Source: Lachnospira sp. UBA4285 (lineage in GTDB: Bacteria > Bacillota > Clostridia > Lachnospirales > Lachnospiraceae). From it: 32,269 bases of DNA. A program made the position numbers and the translations under genes. This document shows positions 1 to 6,662 of this stretch, in pieces. The notes under the pieces were generated by a model. The model searched no databases and was not told the DNA's origin. It saw only the letters and a list, made by a program, of their open reading frames with translations. The stretch spans positions 1-32,269 of the forward strand of contig DGVL01000005.1 of the NCBI GenBank assembly GCA_002394965.1. The letters run 5' to 3'. Positions within the stretch are counted from its first letter, which is position 1, and each line of letters opens with the position of its first letter.

Positions 1-389
1 ATGACCGCCTCAAACGCGTCGGAGACGATCGAATCCCGCTGTCTTCCGCCGGTCATCTCTTCGCCTTTTCCGAGAAGTATGCAGGCGTCAAGTCCAATGT
101 CCCTCGCACACGCAGCGAGCGTCGGCTCACAGACGATGCTGGCCCGGTAGCGGGACATCTCGCCCTCACTCATCTCCGGATGGTTCCGGTAGATAAAGTC
201 GCTGGAATTCACCTCCAGCACCGCGTCTCCCAGAAACTCCATGCGCTCATTGTCGCCATAACGTCCGGTCTGCATCTCATTGGCTCTGGAGCTGTGCGTC
301 AGCGCCTGCAGCAGAAGTCTGGGATTTTTAAACCAATATCCGATTCTCTCCTGGAATTTCTTCAGAATTTCCTGATTGCTTTCGTTCAT
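1..389 (-). CDS. rnc: Ribonuclease III, N-terminal part (runs off the window start)
   Basis: Endoribonuclease III cuts double-stranded RNA in rRNA maturation and mRNA decay. I translated the minus strand by hand; the frame stays open to base 1, so about 129 N-terminal residues are present and the C-terminal dsRNA-binding domain is outside the window. The RNase III signature is clear: residues ERMEFLGDAVLEV at about 45-57, preceded by a family-typical LTHSS segment and followed by DAFEAV near the edge. Two ATG codons are adjacent (392 and 389). The second is preferred because the AGAGG Shine-Dalgarno lies at a better distance from it. The gene follows acpP, as in many Firmicutes (plsX-acpP-rnc-smc). 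A hairpin sits in its leader. Confidence 0.95.
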   Translation of the reverse strand, partial: MNESNQEILKKFQERIGYWFKNPRLLLQALTHSSRANEMQTGRYGDNERMEFLGDAVLEVNSSDFIYRNHPEMSEGEMSRYRASIVCEPTLAACARDIGLDACILLGKGEEMTGGRQRDSIVSDAFEAV

Positions 390-408
390 CATGTTCCTCT
401 ACACAAAA

Positions 409-443
409 GAGACTGTCTCCCCGAAACAGAAAGAGCCAGTCTC
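409..443 (-). other. Two-tier hairpin in the acpP-rnc intergenic leader
   Basis: On the minus strand GAGACTG pairs perfectly with CAGTCTC. The intervening 21 nt can form a further 6-bp helix (TCTTTC with GGGAGA, two G-U pairs) after a 2-nt bulge. A short TTTTGTG follows, about 17 nt before the rnc start. It may be a weak terminator or a double-stranded RNase III processing site; the U-run is too short to favour termination clearly. Confidence 0.45.
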
Positions 444-492
444 CCATAAATGTCTGTTCGGCCGGGCAGCCCGAATCCAAAGGGCTGTCTTT

Positions 493-723
493 TCAGCCGA
501 CCGCCTTCTTAATAAGATCCGCTGCGTCTTTGACGCTTGTCACATGCTCGATCGCATCGTCCGGAACCTGAATCTTGAACTCGTCCTCTATACCTACGAC
601 GATCTGATACACATCCAGGGAATCCAGTCCCAGGTCCGCGACGAATGTCGTCTCCGGCTTGATTTCCGACGGATCCACGCCGGCAACGTCGGCGATGATG
701 TTCTGAAGCTTTTCGAATTCCAT
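493..723 (-). CDS. acpP: Acyl carrier protein
   Basis: This cytosolic 76-residue carrier holds growing fatty-acyl chains on a 4'-phosphopantetheine arm. The attachment motif GLDSL is present, with the modified serine at residue 35, in an acidic four-helix protein of the usual family length. The start at 723 is preceded by AGAGG five bases upstream, so the 11-residue longer open frame is rejected. The gene begins one base after the plsX stop codon, and its ribosome-binding site lies inside plsX, so the two are probably translationally coupled. The stop codon is embedded in a small GGCTG/CAGCC hairpin. Confidence 0.97.
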   Translation of the reverse strand: MEFEKLQNIIADVAGVDPSEIKPETTFVADLGLDSLDVYQIVVGIEDEFKIQVPDDAIEHVTSVKDAADLIKKAVG

Positions 724-724
724 G

Positions 725-1759
725 TCAACCTCTTTCCGCCTGCGGCTTTGTTTCATTCAGATGCAGGCCTTCCACAATCTTCTGATTGATATCTTCCCGT
801 TTGAATGTGATGCACTGCTTCAGCGCGTGCGAGATCTCCGCCTGTGTCGCGTTGCCGTGAACCTTAACGACAAGCCCCCGGCAGCCCAGAAGCGGTGCTC
901 CGCCGTATTCCTTTGCGCTGAATTTTTTCAATGTCTTCTTCAGCGGACCGGCGATAAGCGCGGCACCGATCTTCGTCTTGAGGGACGACATCAGCACGCC
1001 TTTTATCTCGTGAAGCAGCATGGAAGCCGTGCCCTCGTACATCTTCAGGATGACATTGCCGACAAATGCGTCACAAACGATAACATCAGCCGTCCCCTTC
1101 GGGATGTCTCTAGCCTCTATGCTGCCGGTGAAGTTAATATCCGTGCATTCCTTGAGCATCGGAAACGCAGCCTTTACGAGCGCGTTGCCCTTGTCATCCT
1201 CCGCTCCCACGTTGACGATGGCGACTCTCGGATTCCGGATGCCGAGCTGATTCTTCATGTAGATCGAGCCGATCTGCGCCCACTGCACGAGCCACTCCGG
1301 CTTCGCGTCCATGTTCGCGCCGGAATCAAGCAGAAGTACCGGCCCTGCTGCCGTCGGAATGATCGGCGCAAACGGCGGCCGGTCAATACCGCGGATCTTG
1401 CCGACAACGACCTGTCCGCCCACCAGCACGGCTCCGGAATTCCCGGCGGAGACAAAGCAGTCCGCCTCACCGGTGTGGACCTGTTTCATACCGACAACAA
1501 TGGAAGAATCCCGTTTTCTTCGGATCGCCATGGTCGGATTTTCGTCTGTTGCGATCACTTCCGTGGCGAACACCGGGATGAGCCGGTCCTTCGGATATGT
1601 CAGCCCTTCCAGAGACTTTTCGACAGCATCCTTCGTCCCGATCAGATGAACCGTGAGCTGCGGGTTTTCATTGACCGCCGCGGCAGCGCCTTTGACGATC
1701 TCTCCCGGCGCGTTGTCGCCTCCCATGGCGTCAAGTGCTACTACAACCGTTTCTGCCAT
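725..1759 (-). CDS. plsX: Phosphate acyltransferase PlsX
   Basis: PlsX converts acyl-ACP and phosphate to acyl-phosphate, the acyl donor for PlsY in phosphatidic acid synthesis; it is a peripheral membrane enzyme. The 344-residue protein has the family length, the N-terminal signature VALDAMGGDNAP, and a C-terminal half rich in the GG and NA motifs typical of PlsX. The ATG at 1759 follows a modest AAAGG site. Its own promoter (1795-1823) and the adjacent acpP, whose product supplies its substrate, indicate a plsX-acpP(-rnc) transcript. Confidence 0.97.
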   Translation of the reverse strand: MAETVVVALDAMGGDNAPGEIVKGAAAAVNENPQLTVHLIGTKDAVEKSLEGLTYPKDRLIPVFATEVIATDENPTMAIRRKRDSSIVVGMKQVHTGEADCFVSAGNSGAVLVGGQVVVGKIRGIDRPPFAPIIPTAAGPVLLLDSGANMDAKPEWLVQWAQIGSIYMKNQLGIRNPRVAIVNVGAEDDKGNALVKAAFPMLKECTDINFTGSIEARDIPKGTADVIVCDAFVGNVILKMYEGTASMLLHEIKGVLMSSLKTKIGAALIAGPLKKTLKKFSAKEYGGAPLLGCRGLVVKVHGNATQAEISHALKQCITFKREDINQKIVEGLHLNETKPQAERG

Positions 1760-1794
1760 CTGCCTGTGCCTTTCTTTATTATGAACTCTTTCGT

Positions 1795-1823
1795 ATTTTA
1801 CAGGAAACAGCTCTGAAAATCAA
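1795..1823 (-). promoter_or_regulatory. Probable sigma-A promoter for plsX-acpP-rnc
   Basis: The -35 box TTGATT (1818-1823) and -10 box TAAAAT (1795-1800) are separated by exactly 17 bp. The promoter lies between the rpmF terminator and the plsX start, which gives a leader of about 30 nt. Confidence 0.6.
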
Positions 1824-1832
1824 TGAACATCG

Positions 1833-1870
1833 AAAAGCGGCGGGAGTCCCGCCACCGGGGCTTCCGCCGC
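1833..1870 (-). terminator. Intrinsic terminator or attenuator after rpmF
   Basis: On the minus strand a GC-rich structure with outer arms GCGGCGG and CCGCCGC, and an alternative inner GGCGG/CCGCC hairpin, is followed by TTTTC. The U-run is short, so partial read-through from rpmF into plsX is plausible. Confidence 0.6.
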
Positions 1871-1897
1871 ATAAGAGTAAACTTATTTTCGGACGAA

Positions 1898-2083
1898 TTA
1901 CTTCTCGTCAACGTTGATGATTTCCTTCTTGTTATAAGAACCGCAGTTCTTGCAGACTCTGTGAGGCATCATAAGAGCGCCGCACTTGCTGCATCTAACA
2001 AGGTTCGGAGCACTCATCTTCCAGTTCGCTCTTCTCTTGTCTCTTCTTGCCTTGGAAGATCTGTTCTTCGGACAAATCGACAT
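1898..2083 (-). CDS. rpmF: 50S ribosomal protein L32
   Basis: This is a 61-residue basic protein of the large ribosomal subunit. It begins MSICPKNRSSKARR, the usual L32 N-terminus, and carries two CxxC pairs (CSKCG and CKNCG) 13 residues apart, so it is the zinc-binding form of L32. The start at 2083 is fixed by a near-perfect GGAGGTG ribosome-binding site; the longer open frame starting at 2203 reads through the promoter and is rejected. rpmF next to plsX is a widespread arrangement linking ribosome and lipid synthesis. The DUF177 (yceD) gene commonly found upstream of rpmF is absent here. Confidence 0.97.
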   Translation of the reverse strand: MSICPKNRSSKARRDKRRANWKMSAPNLVRCSKCGALMMPHRVCKNCGSYNKKEIINVDEK

Positions 2084-2123
2084 GATCACACCTCCTCTTT
2101 TCCGGGGATCAAACACAACGATT

Positions 2124-2152
2124 ATTATACTCACAGCGCTGTGCGGTGTCAA
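2124..2152 (-). promoter_or_regulatory. Consensus sigma-A promoter of rpmF, with a palindrome in the spacer
   Basis: TTGACA (2147-2152) and TATAAT (2124-2129) are separated by 17 bp, a perfect match to the consensus. The spacer holds a perfect 12-bp palindrome, CACAGCGCTGTG (2132-2143). The leader to the rpmF start is about 35 nt. Confidence 0.85.
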
Positions 2153-2186
2153 TCGCAAATTTAAGACATAGAAGAGTTCCGTGCTT

Positions 2187-3641
2187 TCATGCTGTTCCTC
2201 CATGTATGATCCGGATTTTTCCTTCTACCTCCGCATTCAGTCCCTGGTGAGTCTTCATATATTCTTCGACAATATTATTCAGAGACACGGCGGCGATTTT
2301 CGGCTCTTCTCCCCCGGTTACAGCCTCCAACGGCATTCCGAAATCGCTTTCGAAATTTCGTAGGTGATAGTCCTGCAGCCCTATCCGGATTTCATCATCA
2401 TCTGCAATGGATCTGCCCCGGAACTGAAATTCCCGGAGAACTTTCTGCTTCACATCCCAGACAATCCGTATTCCCCTCGAATACTGAAAAAACTCCGTAT
2501 GCCCCTGCCAGGCTTCATCGCGGAACACATAGGAGATCATTCTTCGCAGCTTTTCGCCGCTCACCGTCAGCGTCCACAGGCAGTCATCATAGGGGGTGTT
2601 CTCTCTGAGATCCTGGATTGTAATGACCGGCCCGAGCTCTGTCTTGCGGATCGAACCGGAACCGAGCATCATCAGATCAAAAGAACTCCCCTCCTGAAAA
2701 AGATCCGCATACAGATTGCCGAGCTCCGTTTCCTGAATGCGGCATGGATGTGTCAGCTTCCGCTCAAATGTCGTGATCACCCGCGAGTACTTCGCATCGG
2801 TTCGCAACTGGTAGCGGTAAAGCATCTCCTCCATGACCGGATCCGGACTTGCCGTCTCTTCATTGATGGGCACATTCTGCCAGGTGAAATCGTAAATGCT
2901 GTTGGTATCCAGATCACAGACCAGATCAAATCGTCCGATGCTGCCCGTCCCAAATCCCGCATGCGCAATCAGAATATCGTTCACTTTTTCCGGCTTGTCC
3001 ATGAAGGTATGGGAATGCCCTCCGATGATCAGATCCACGCCGAACCTAGGATCCAGCCTGGCGGCGAGCTCACGGTCTTTTTCAATGCCGATATGTGTCA
3101 GAACAACCGTCAGATCAATGTCTGTCGTACGGTAGCTGTCACAGATCAGTTCAATTTCTCTGGCAGCCTGCTCTATATCGACCAGCGTTCCGATCAGTTT
3201 GTCCTGACGGGTCACCATTATAACATCTTCGGTGAGAATTCCGATGAAAAGGATCCGCATTCCGCCGATCTCCCGGATCAGATATGGCAGAAACAGCCTG
3301 CTGTTGTTCAGCGTCACATACAGATTGGCGTTGATGATTGGAAAACTCGCGCACTTTTCCAGAAACAGCAGATGGGACAGCCCGTAATCCACTTCATGAT
3401 TTCCAATGGTCATCACATCCGGTTTCAGTTGATTGACAAGATCGATCGTTGATATCCCTCGATATTCCTGATCAATGATCGATCCCTGGAAAACATCTCC
3501 TGCAATCGCATACAGCACGTTTTCTTCCTGCCTGCGGGTCTGTCTCACATATCCCGAAAGAAGCGGCAGACCTCCAGTCTGCTTTCCATCCTTATCTGTG
3601 GCAAGAAAATCGCCGTGCATATCGTTATTGTGCAGAATCAC
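2187..3641 (-). CDS. 5'-nucleotidase/UshA-family metallophosphatase, no signal peptide (YunD-like)
   Basis: A two-domain phosphoesterase of about 484 residues. The N-terminal calcineurin-like domain has all metal-ligand motifs: NDMHG at 6-10, GDVFQG, GNHEVDYG and GGHSH. The C-terminal part resembles the 5'-nucleotidase substrate-binding domain (GSGSIR, then FQYSRGIR). Family members hydrolyse nucleotides, UDP-sugars or cyclic nucleotides; the substrate cannot be read from sequence. No signal peptide or anchor is visible, so it is probably cytosolic, like Bacillus YunD. The first canonical start is GTG at 3641. However, the best ribosome-binding site (GGAAGGGGG) lies about 27 nt upstream of it, and the frame stays open, so the true start may be a non-standard codon such as ATA at 3659. 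It lies downstream of the TPM-domain gene, apparently in the same transcript. Confidence 0.85.
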   Translation of the reverse strand: MILHNNDMHGDFLATDKDGKQTGGLPLLSGYVRQTRRQEENVLYAIAGDVFQGSIIDQEYRGISTIDLVNQLKPDVMTIGNHEVDYGLSHLLFLEKCASFPIINANLYVTLNNSRLFLPYLIREIGGMRILFIGILTEDVIMVTRQDKLIGTLVDIEQAAREIELICDSYRTTDIDLTVVLTHIGIEKDRELAARLDPRFGVDLIIGGHSHTFMDKPEKVNDILIAHAGFGTGSIGRFDLVCDLDTNSIYDFTWQNVPINEETASPDPVMEEMLYRYQLRTDAKYSRVITTFERKLTHPCRIQETELGNLYADLFQEGSSFDLMMLGSGSIRKTELGPVITIQDLRENTPYDDCLWTLTVSGEKLRRMISYVFRDEAWQGHTEFFQYSRGIRIVWDVKQKVLREFQFRGRSIADDDEIRIGLQDYHLRNFESDFGMPLEAVTGGEEPKIAAVSLNNIVEEYMKTHQGLNAEVEGKIRIIHGGTA

Positions 3642-3676
3642 CAGCCGCTTTGTTTCTATAACCAGCTTCCCCCTTC

Positions 3677-4489
3677 CTAGAATTTTCCGCTGCCGCCTCC
3701 GTGCGTGGTACCGGAGGACGATGTGTGTGTACTGCTCCCGGAGCTCGTATTCTTTGCTTTTTCAGTGCGGTCGATCGTGTGATACAGGAACAAATCCTTG
3801 CTTTCCGTCACATTCATACTGCCCTCCCGGACATAACCGCCCGCTGCCGCCTGCCGGCGCACCGTCCTGAGCTGACGTTTCATGGATCCCACAACGATAA
3901 TGGCCACGACAAATCCGATCGCAGGAGAAATAATGAGCCAGATCCACGACAATGGTTTTTTAGGCAGATCGGATGAATCAAAGGGCCTGCCCTCTCTTGC
4001 CATAGTCACAAACTGACCACCTTGCCGGGCAAATGTCCGAAAGGCTTCCGCGTAATTGCCAGCCGCCAGATCATCCCTCATCTGTTCCCCGATATATTGA
4101 ATACCTGCATCCGTGAACGCGGTGATGCCATATCCGCAGGTCGAAATGGCCCATGTCCTGTCCACCGTGCTGATCAGGAGCAGCGCGCCGTCTTTATTAC
4201 TACCATAGCCGAACTGACCGGAATCAAAACTATCATCCGCCCACTCCTGGGCTGACCGTCCATCCAGAGTGTCCACAACCACAACTGCCAGATCAAATTG
4301 CAGCTGCACGCTGGTCTCATCCAGCAGATTTTGAATCTCGCTGTTCTCCTCTTCTGTCAGAACACCGACAGAATCCTGCAGTCGGTAATGGGCATCCGCA
4401 AAGCCCCCTGCACCGTCTTCTGCCAGCGCCGGCACGGATATGCTGAAACAGAACACAAGCAGCAGGAAAAACGTCCATATCTTCTTCAT
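3677..4489 (-). CDS. TPM-domain (YgcG/YdjH-like) secreted, membrane-anchored protein
   Basis: A 270-residue protein with a Sec signal peptide (hydrophobic 5-20, probable cleavage after ALA at 23), an extracellular TPM domain (about 30-150), a transmembrane helix (about 160-182), a short basic cytosolic stretch, and a Ser/Thr/Gly/His tail ending GGGSGKF. The Gly-rich tail is typical of YgcG-type proteins. TPM domains are linked to membrane-protein quality control and phosphatase-like folds, but this protein's activity is unknown. The start at 4489 has GGAGGG upstream; the 22-residue longer open frame is rejected. Its stop lies 35 bp before the phosphatase start. The gap to the upstream YdjG-like gene is only 13 bp, so the two are cotranscribed. 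It matches YdjH of the Bacillus pspA-ydjGHI operon in domain and position. Confidence 0.85.
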   Translation of the reverse strand: MKKIWTFFLLLVFCFSISVPALAEDGAGGFADAHYRLQDSVGVLTEEENSEIQNLLDETSVQLQFDLAVVVVDTLDGRSAQEWADDSFDSGQFGYGSNKDGALLLISTVDRTWAISTCGYGITAFTDAGIQYIGEQMRDDLAAGNYAEAFRTFARQGGQFVTMAREGRPFDSSDLPKKPLSWIWLIISPAIGFVVAIIVVGSMKRQLRTVRRQAAAGGYVREGSMNVTESKDLFLYHTIDRTEKAKNTSSGSSTHTSSSGTTHGGGSGKF

Positions 4490-4502
4490 CTGTGTGCCCT
4501 CC

Positions 4503-5597
4503 TCACAAAGCACCCGCCAGGTGCAGCAGCCAGGCAAGCCCATAAACAACAGCACCGCACAGAACCGTAATCCCGATCGTCCATTTGCGTGCTGCCCCTC
4601 TGTCGACAGGCAGATCCCCCACCAGCTTTCCCGTCTGTCCGTTCATGGCAAATGTAAAGATTTCTCCGTTCCATGTCGTATTCAGCAGCCATACGGGAAG
4701 CAGCGCATACTTGGCACTTCCTCCGTATAGTTTCACAATACTGGTTTCCGGGGTAACACTCGTGTACCCTTTTACGGTGGAAGCGAAAGCTTCCTCAGCA
4801 CTCCGCTTGATCCTCGTGTTGGCCCGCTCTGTACTCTGCGCGGCATCGACATCGTATTTGTCTGCCAGGTACCCCGCCAGATGCGCTGCTTTGAACTCCA
4901 CTGCGTCATCAAACCGGAATGGTTCGATCGATTCCATCAGATCATCCGGCATTTTGGTTGAACCATCAACCGGGACCTGTTCAAACCCAATCACGCCGCT
5001 GCGGCTGACCGAAAAATAACTGGTTTCCGTATAGTTGTAATTGCTGTCACTCCAGTTCTGTACACTGGTCGCTTTATAATGGACGCTTACCTCTGCATCC
5101 GCATCAAACAGCCAGAAAGGAACATACACGCCTTTGATCTCATCGATGTGGTTCTGATCTCTGAAAATGGGCGGAAGAAGCCTTTTGCCGCCATAATGCT
5201 TTTGCAGTGCAGCTTTTGCCGCCTTTTTATCCAGCTTGAATGGAATAATGTAGTCCGGCTTCAGGGCACCGGAAAACTGTCCTGTCATCACCACCGGATT
5301 CCCGCAGAACGGGCACGATGTTGCCGCCGTGTTTTCATCCCCCACAATTTCTCCGCCGCATGACTTACAAACGAAGGTACAAAGCCCTTCCGCTTCGCCT
5401 GCCTGCCACTGTCCGCCGGCGGATGTCTCCCAGTTCATATCGTCTGTCTGACCGGAATCTGTGTCGTTCTCATAGGATTCCAATGCTTCGATATCAAACT
5501 CTGTACCGCAATACGGGCATTTCAATTTCTGTGTGCCGCTGTCAAAGGCTACAGCACCCCCGCAGCGTGGGCATTTGTATTCCTGTACATGACTCAT
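4503..5597 (-). CDS. YdjG-like double zinc-ribbon membrane protein
   Basis: A 364-residue protein starting at the ATG at 5597, behind GGAGGAAC. The first zinc ribbon (CPRCGG ... CPYCGTEF, about 8-34) is of TFIIB type. The second (CKSCGG ... CPFCGNP) falls at about 76-100. A long mixed alpha/beta region with a typical YPFW-like segment (GVYVPFWLFDA) follows, and the protein ends in one transmembrane helix (about 337-360). This is the layout of Bacillus YdjG. In B. subtilis YdjG acts with the SPFH protein YdjI and the phage-shock protein PspA at the membrane; a similar scaffold role here is an inference. Neighbours on both sides are the other members of that gene set. Confidence 0.8.
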   Translation of the reverse strand: MSHVQEYKCPRCGGAVAFDSGTQKLKCPYCGTEFDIEALESYENDTDSGQTDDMNWETSAGGQWQAGEAEGLCTFVCKSCGGEIVGDENTAATSCPFCGNPVVMTGQFSGALKPDYIIPFKLDKKAAKAALQKHYGGKRLLPPIFRDQNHIDEIKGVYVPFWLFDADAEVSVHYKATSVQNWSDSNYNYTETSYFSVSRSGVIGFEQVPVDGSTKMPDDLMESIEPFRFDDAVEFKAAHLAGYLADKYDVDAAQSTERANTRIKRSAEEAFASTVKGYTSVTPETSIVKLYGGSAKYALLPVWLLNTTWNGEIFTFAMNGQTGKLVGDLPVDRGAARKWTIGITVLCGAVVYGLAWLLHLAGAL

Positions 5598-5690
5598 GTA
5601 TTGTTCCTCCCTGGCGTAAACCGACCCCGGCACGATCGCTTCCCTTTCCATTCAGTCAAATCTCTGGTAAGGGAAAATCAGCTGTCTGAG

Positions 5691-5720
5691 TAAAAGAGGC
5701 TGCCGTATCTGCGGCAGCCT
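5691..5720 (-). terminator. Intrinsic terminator between the DUF4428 and YdjG-like genes
   Basis: A perfect 9-bp stem (AGGCTGCCG with CGGCAGCCT, 6-nt loop) is followed on the minus strand by CTTTTACT. It lies about 22 bp after the DUF4428 stop. It would set the ratio between the SPFH/DUF4428 genes and the YdjG/YdjH genes. No strong promoter is visible in the 90 bp behind it, so partial read-through is likely. Confidence 0.8.
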
Positions 5721-5742
5721 GCTTTCGGCATTTGTTCCATGC

Positions 5743-6639
5743 TCACGGCTTCTGAGCTCCGCAGTTTTCACAGAACTTTCCCTGATTGACCCGGCCGCAG
5801 TACGGGCAGGTCCAGCTTTGCAGAGATGCGCTGTTCTGTACAGGAGCAGCGCCTGTCTGCACGCCATTTCCCATACCTGAATCTGCCTGCGCTCCATACA
5901 CCATACCTGCGCCTTCCTGCGCCCCATACACCATACCTGCGCCTGCCTGCGCCCCATGTCCCATGCCGGTGCGGAGCTGATCCAGCATTCTGCAGATCTC
6001 GTCACAGGATTCCCGGTAAGCGCGGTAACAGGAATCATACATCGGCTCCTCGGAACGGTTCGGCAAAAAGCTGTTGACGGGAGAGCGCATTCCGGAAGGT
6101 TGAAATGGGATGTGAACAGAGCTGTCGTTCAGCTTGAATTTCATCTCGTTGAAGTATGGTACATTGACAGAAATGATAATGTAAAAATCATAATCGTAGT
6201 CATACCTCGGCGGATTGTAACTTCTGCTCGTGACTTTCCCGTCCTGATCCCTTGATTCAATCTTCAGCTCTGTGCGGCTTTCGTCGATGTCCGTGCGGCA
6301 GCCTGTGATTACATCAAAGTCCAGAACATCCGAATTGTTATCCGCCGGACTTACCGCCTGGGTTACCGCAAACCACCGGTGATTTTCATCCAGAAGCAGC
6401 TTCGTCCTCTCACCGAAGGCTCGTGTCGTGCGAAACTGAGCGGCGCGCTCACGGTTCGCTTCACGCCATGCGAGCTGCTCTTTTATCTCATCCACCGTGC
6501 TGCGGCGTCTGTCACTGAACCACGGTGAAAGTTTTCTGGCGCAGTCTTTGCAGAGATTGCCGTCTTCCAGCTTCCGGTTCCCCAGCAGACCTATTTTCTC
6601 TCCACAGATATCACAGTATTTCTTGTCAAATAATCCCAT
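5743..6639 (-). CDS. DUF4428 protein with internal repeats and a C-terminal zinc ribbon
   Basis: A 298-residue protein starting at 6639 behind GGGAGG. The N-terminus (CDICGEKIGLLG ... LCKDCARKLSPWF) is the DUF4428 zinc-binding domain, followed by a charged helix and a beta-rich domain (about 80-200) of unknown function. Then comes a short Gly/Ala/Met repeat array of 10-residue units (GAQxGAGMVY). The C-terminus is a zinc ribbon (CPYCGRVNQGKFCENCG) very like the ribbons at the end of the SPFH protein encoded just upstream. The shared ribbon and the 23-bp spacing suggest the two proteins work together. The biochemical function is unknown. No membrane segment is seen. Confidence 0.75.
   Translation of the reverse strand: MGLFDKKYCDICGEKIGLLGNRKLEDGNLCKDCARKLSPWFSDRRRSTVDEIKEQLAWREANRERAAQFRTTRAFGERTKLLLDENHRWFAVTQAVSPADNNSDVLDFDVITGCRTDIDESRTELKIESRDQDGKVTSRSYNPPRYDYDYDFYIIISVNVPYFNEMKFKLNDSSVHIPFQPSGMRSPVNSFLPNRSEEPMYDSCYRAYRESCDEICRMLDQLRTGMGHGAQAGAGMVYGAQEGAGMVYGAQADSGMGNGVQTGAAPVQNSASLQSWTCPYCGRVNQGKFCENCGAQKP
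5887..5964 (-). repeat. Tandem 30-bp coding repeats (10-residue units)
   Basis: Two almost identical 30-bp units (5887-5916 and 5917-5946) and a diverged third lie in frame within the DUF4428 gene, encoding GAQxGAGMVY-type decapeptides. The near-identity at the DNA level suggests recent expansion or slippage. Confidence 0.8.
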
Positions 6640-6662
6640 TTCTACCTCCCTGTCACGGCTCA

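Noticed and set aside
722..1816. 364-residue plus-strand open frame opposite plsX
   Set aside because: Lies entirely over plsX; its composition is that of a complementary frame and no family is recognised.
2364..3452. 362-residue plus-strand open frame opposite the phosphatase
   Set aside because: Shadow of a gene with complete metallophosphatase motifs.
5887..5964. CRISPR-like 30-bp repeats
   Set aside because: The repeats are contiguous without spacers and in frame within a coding gene.
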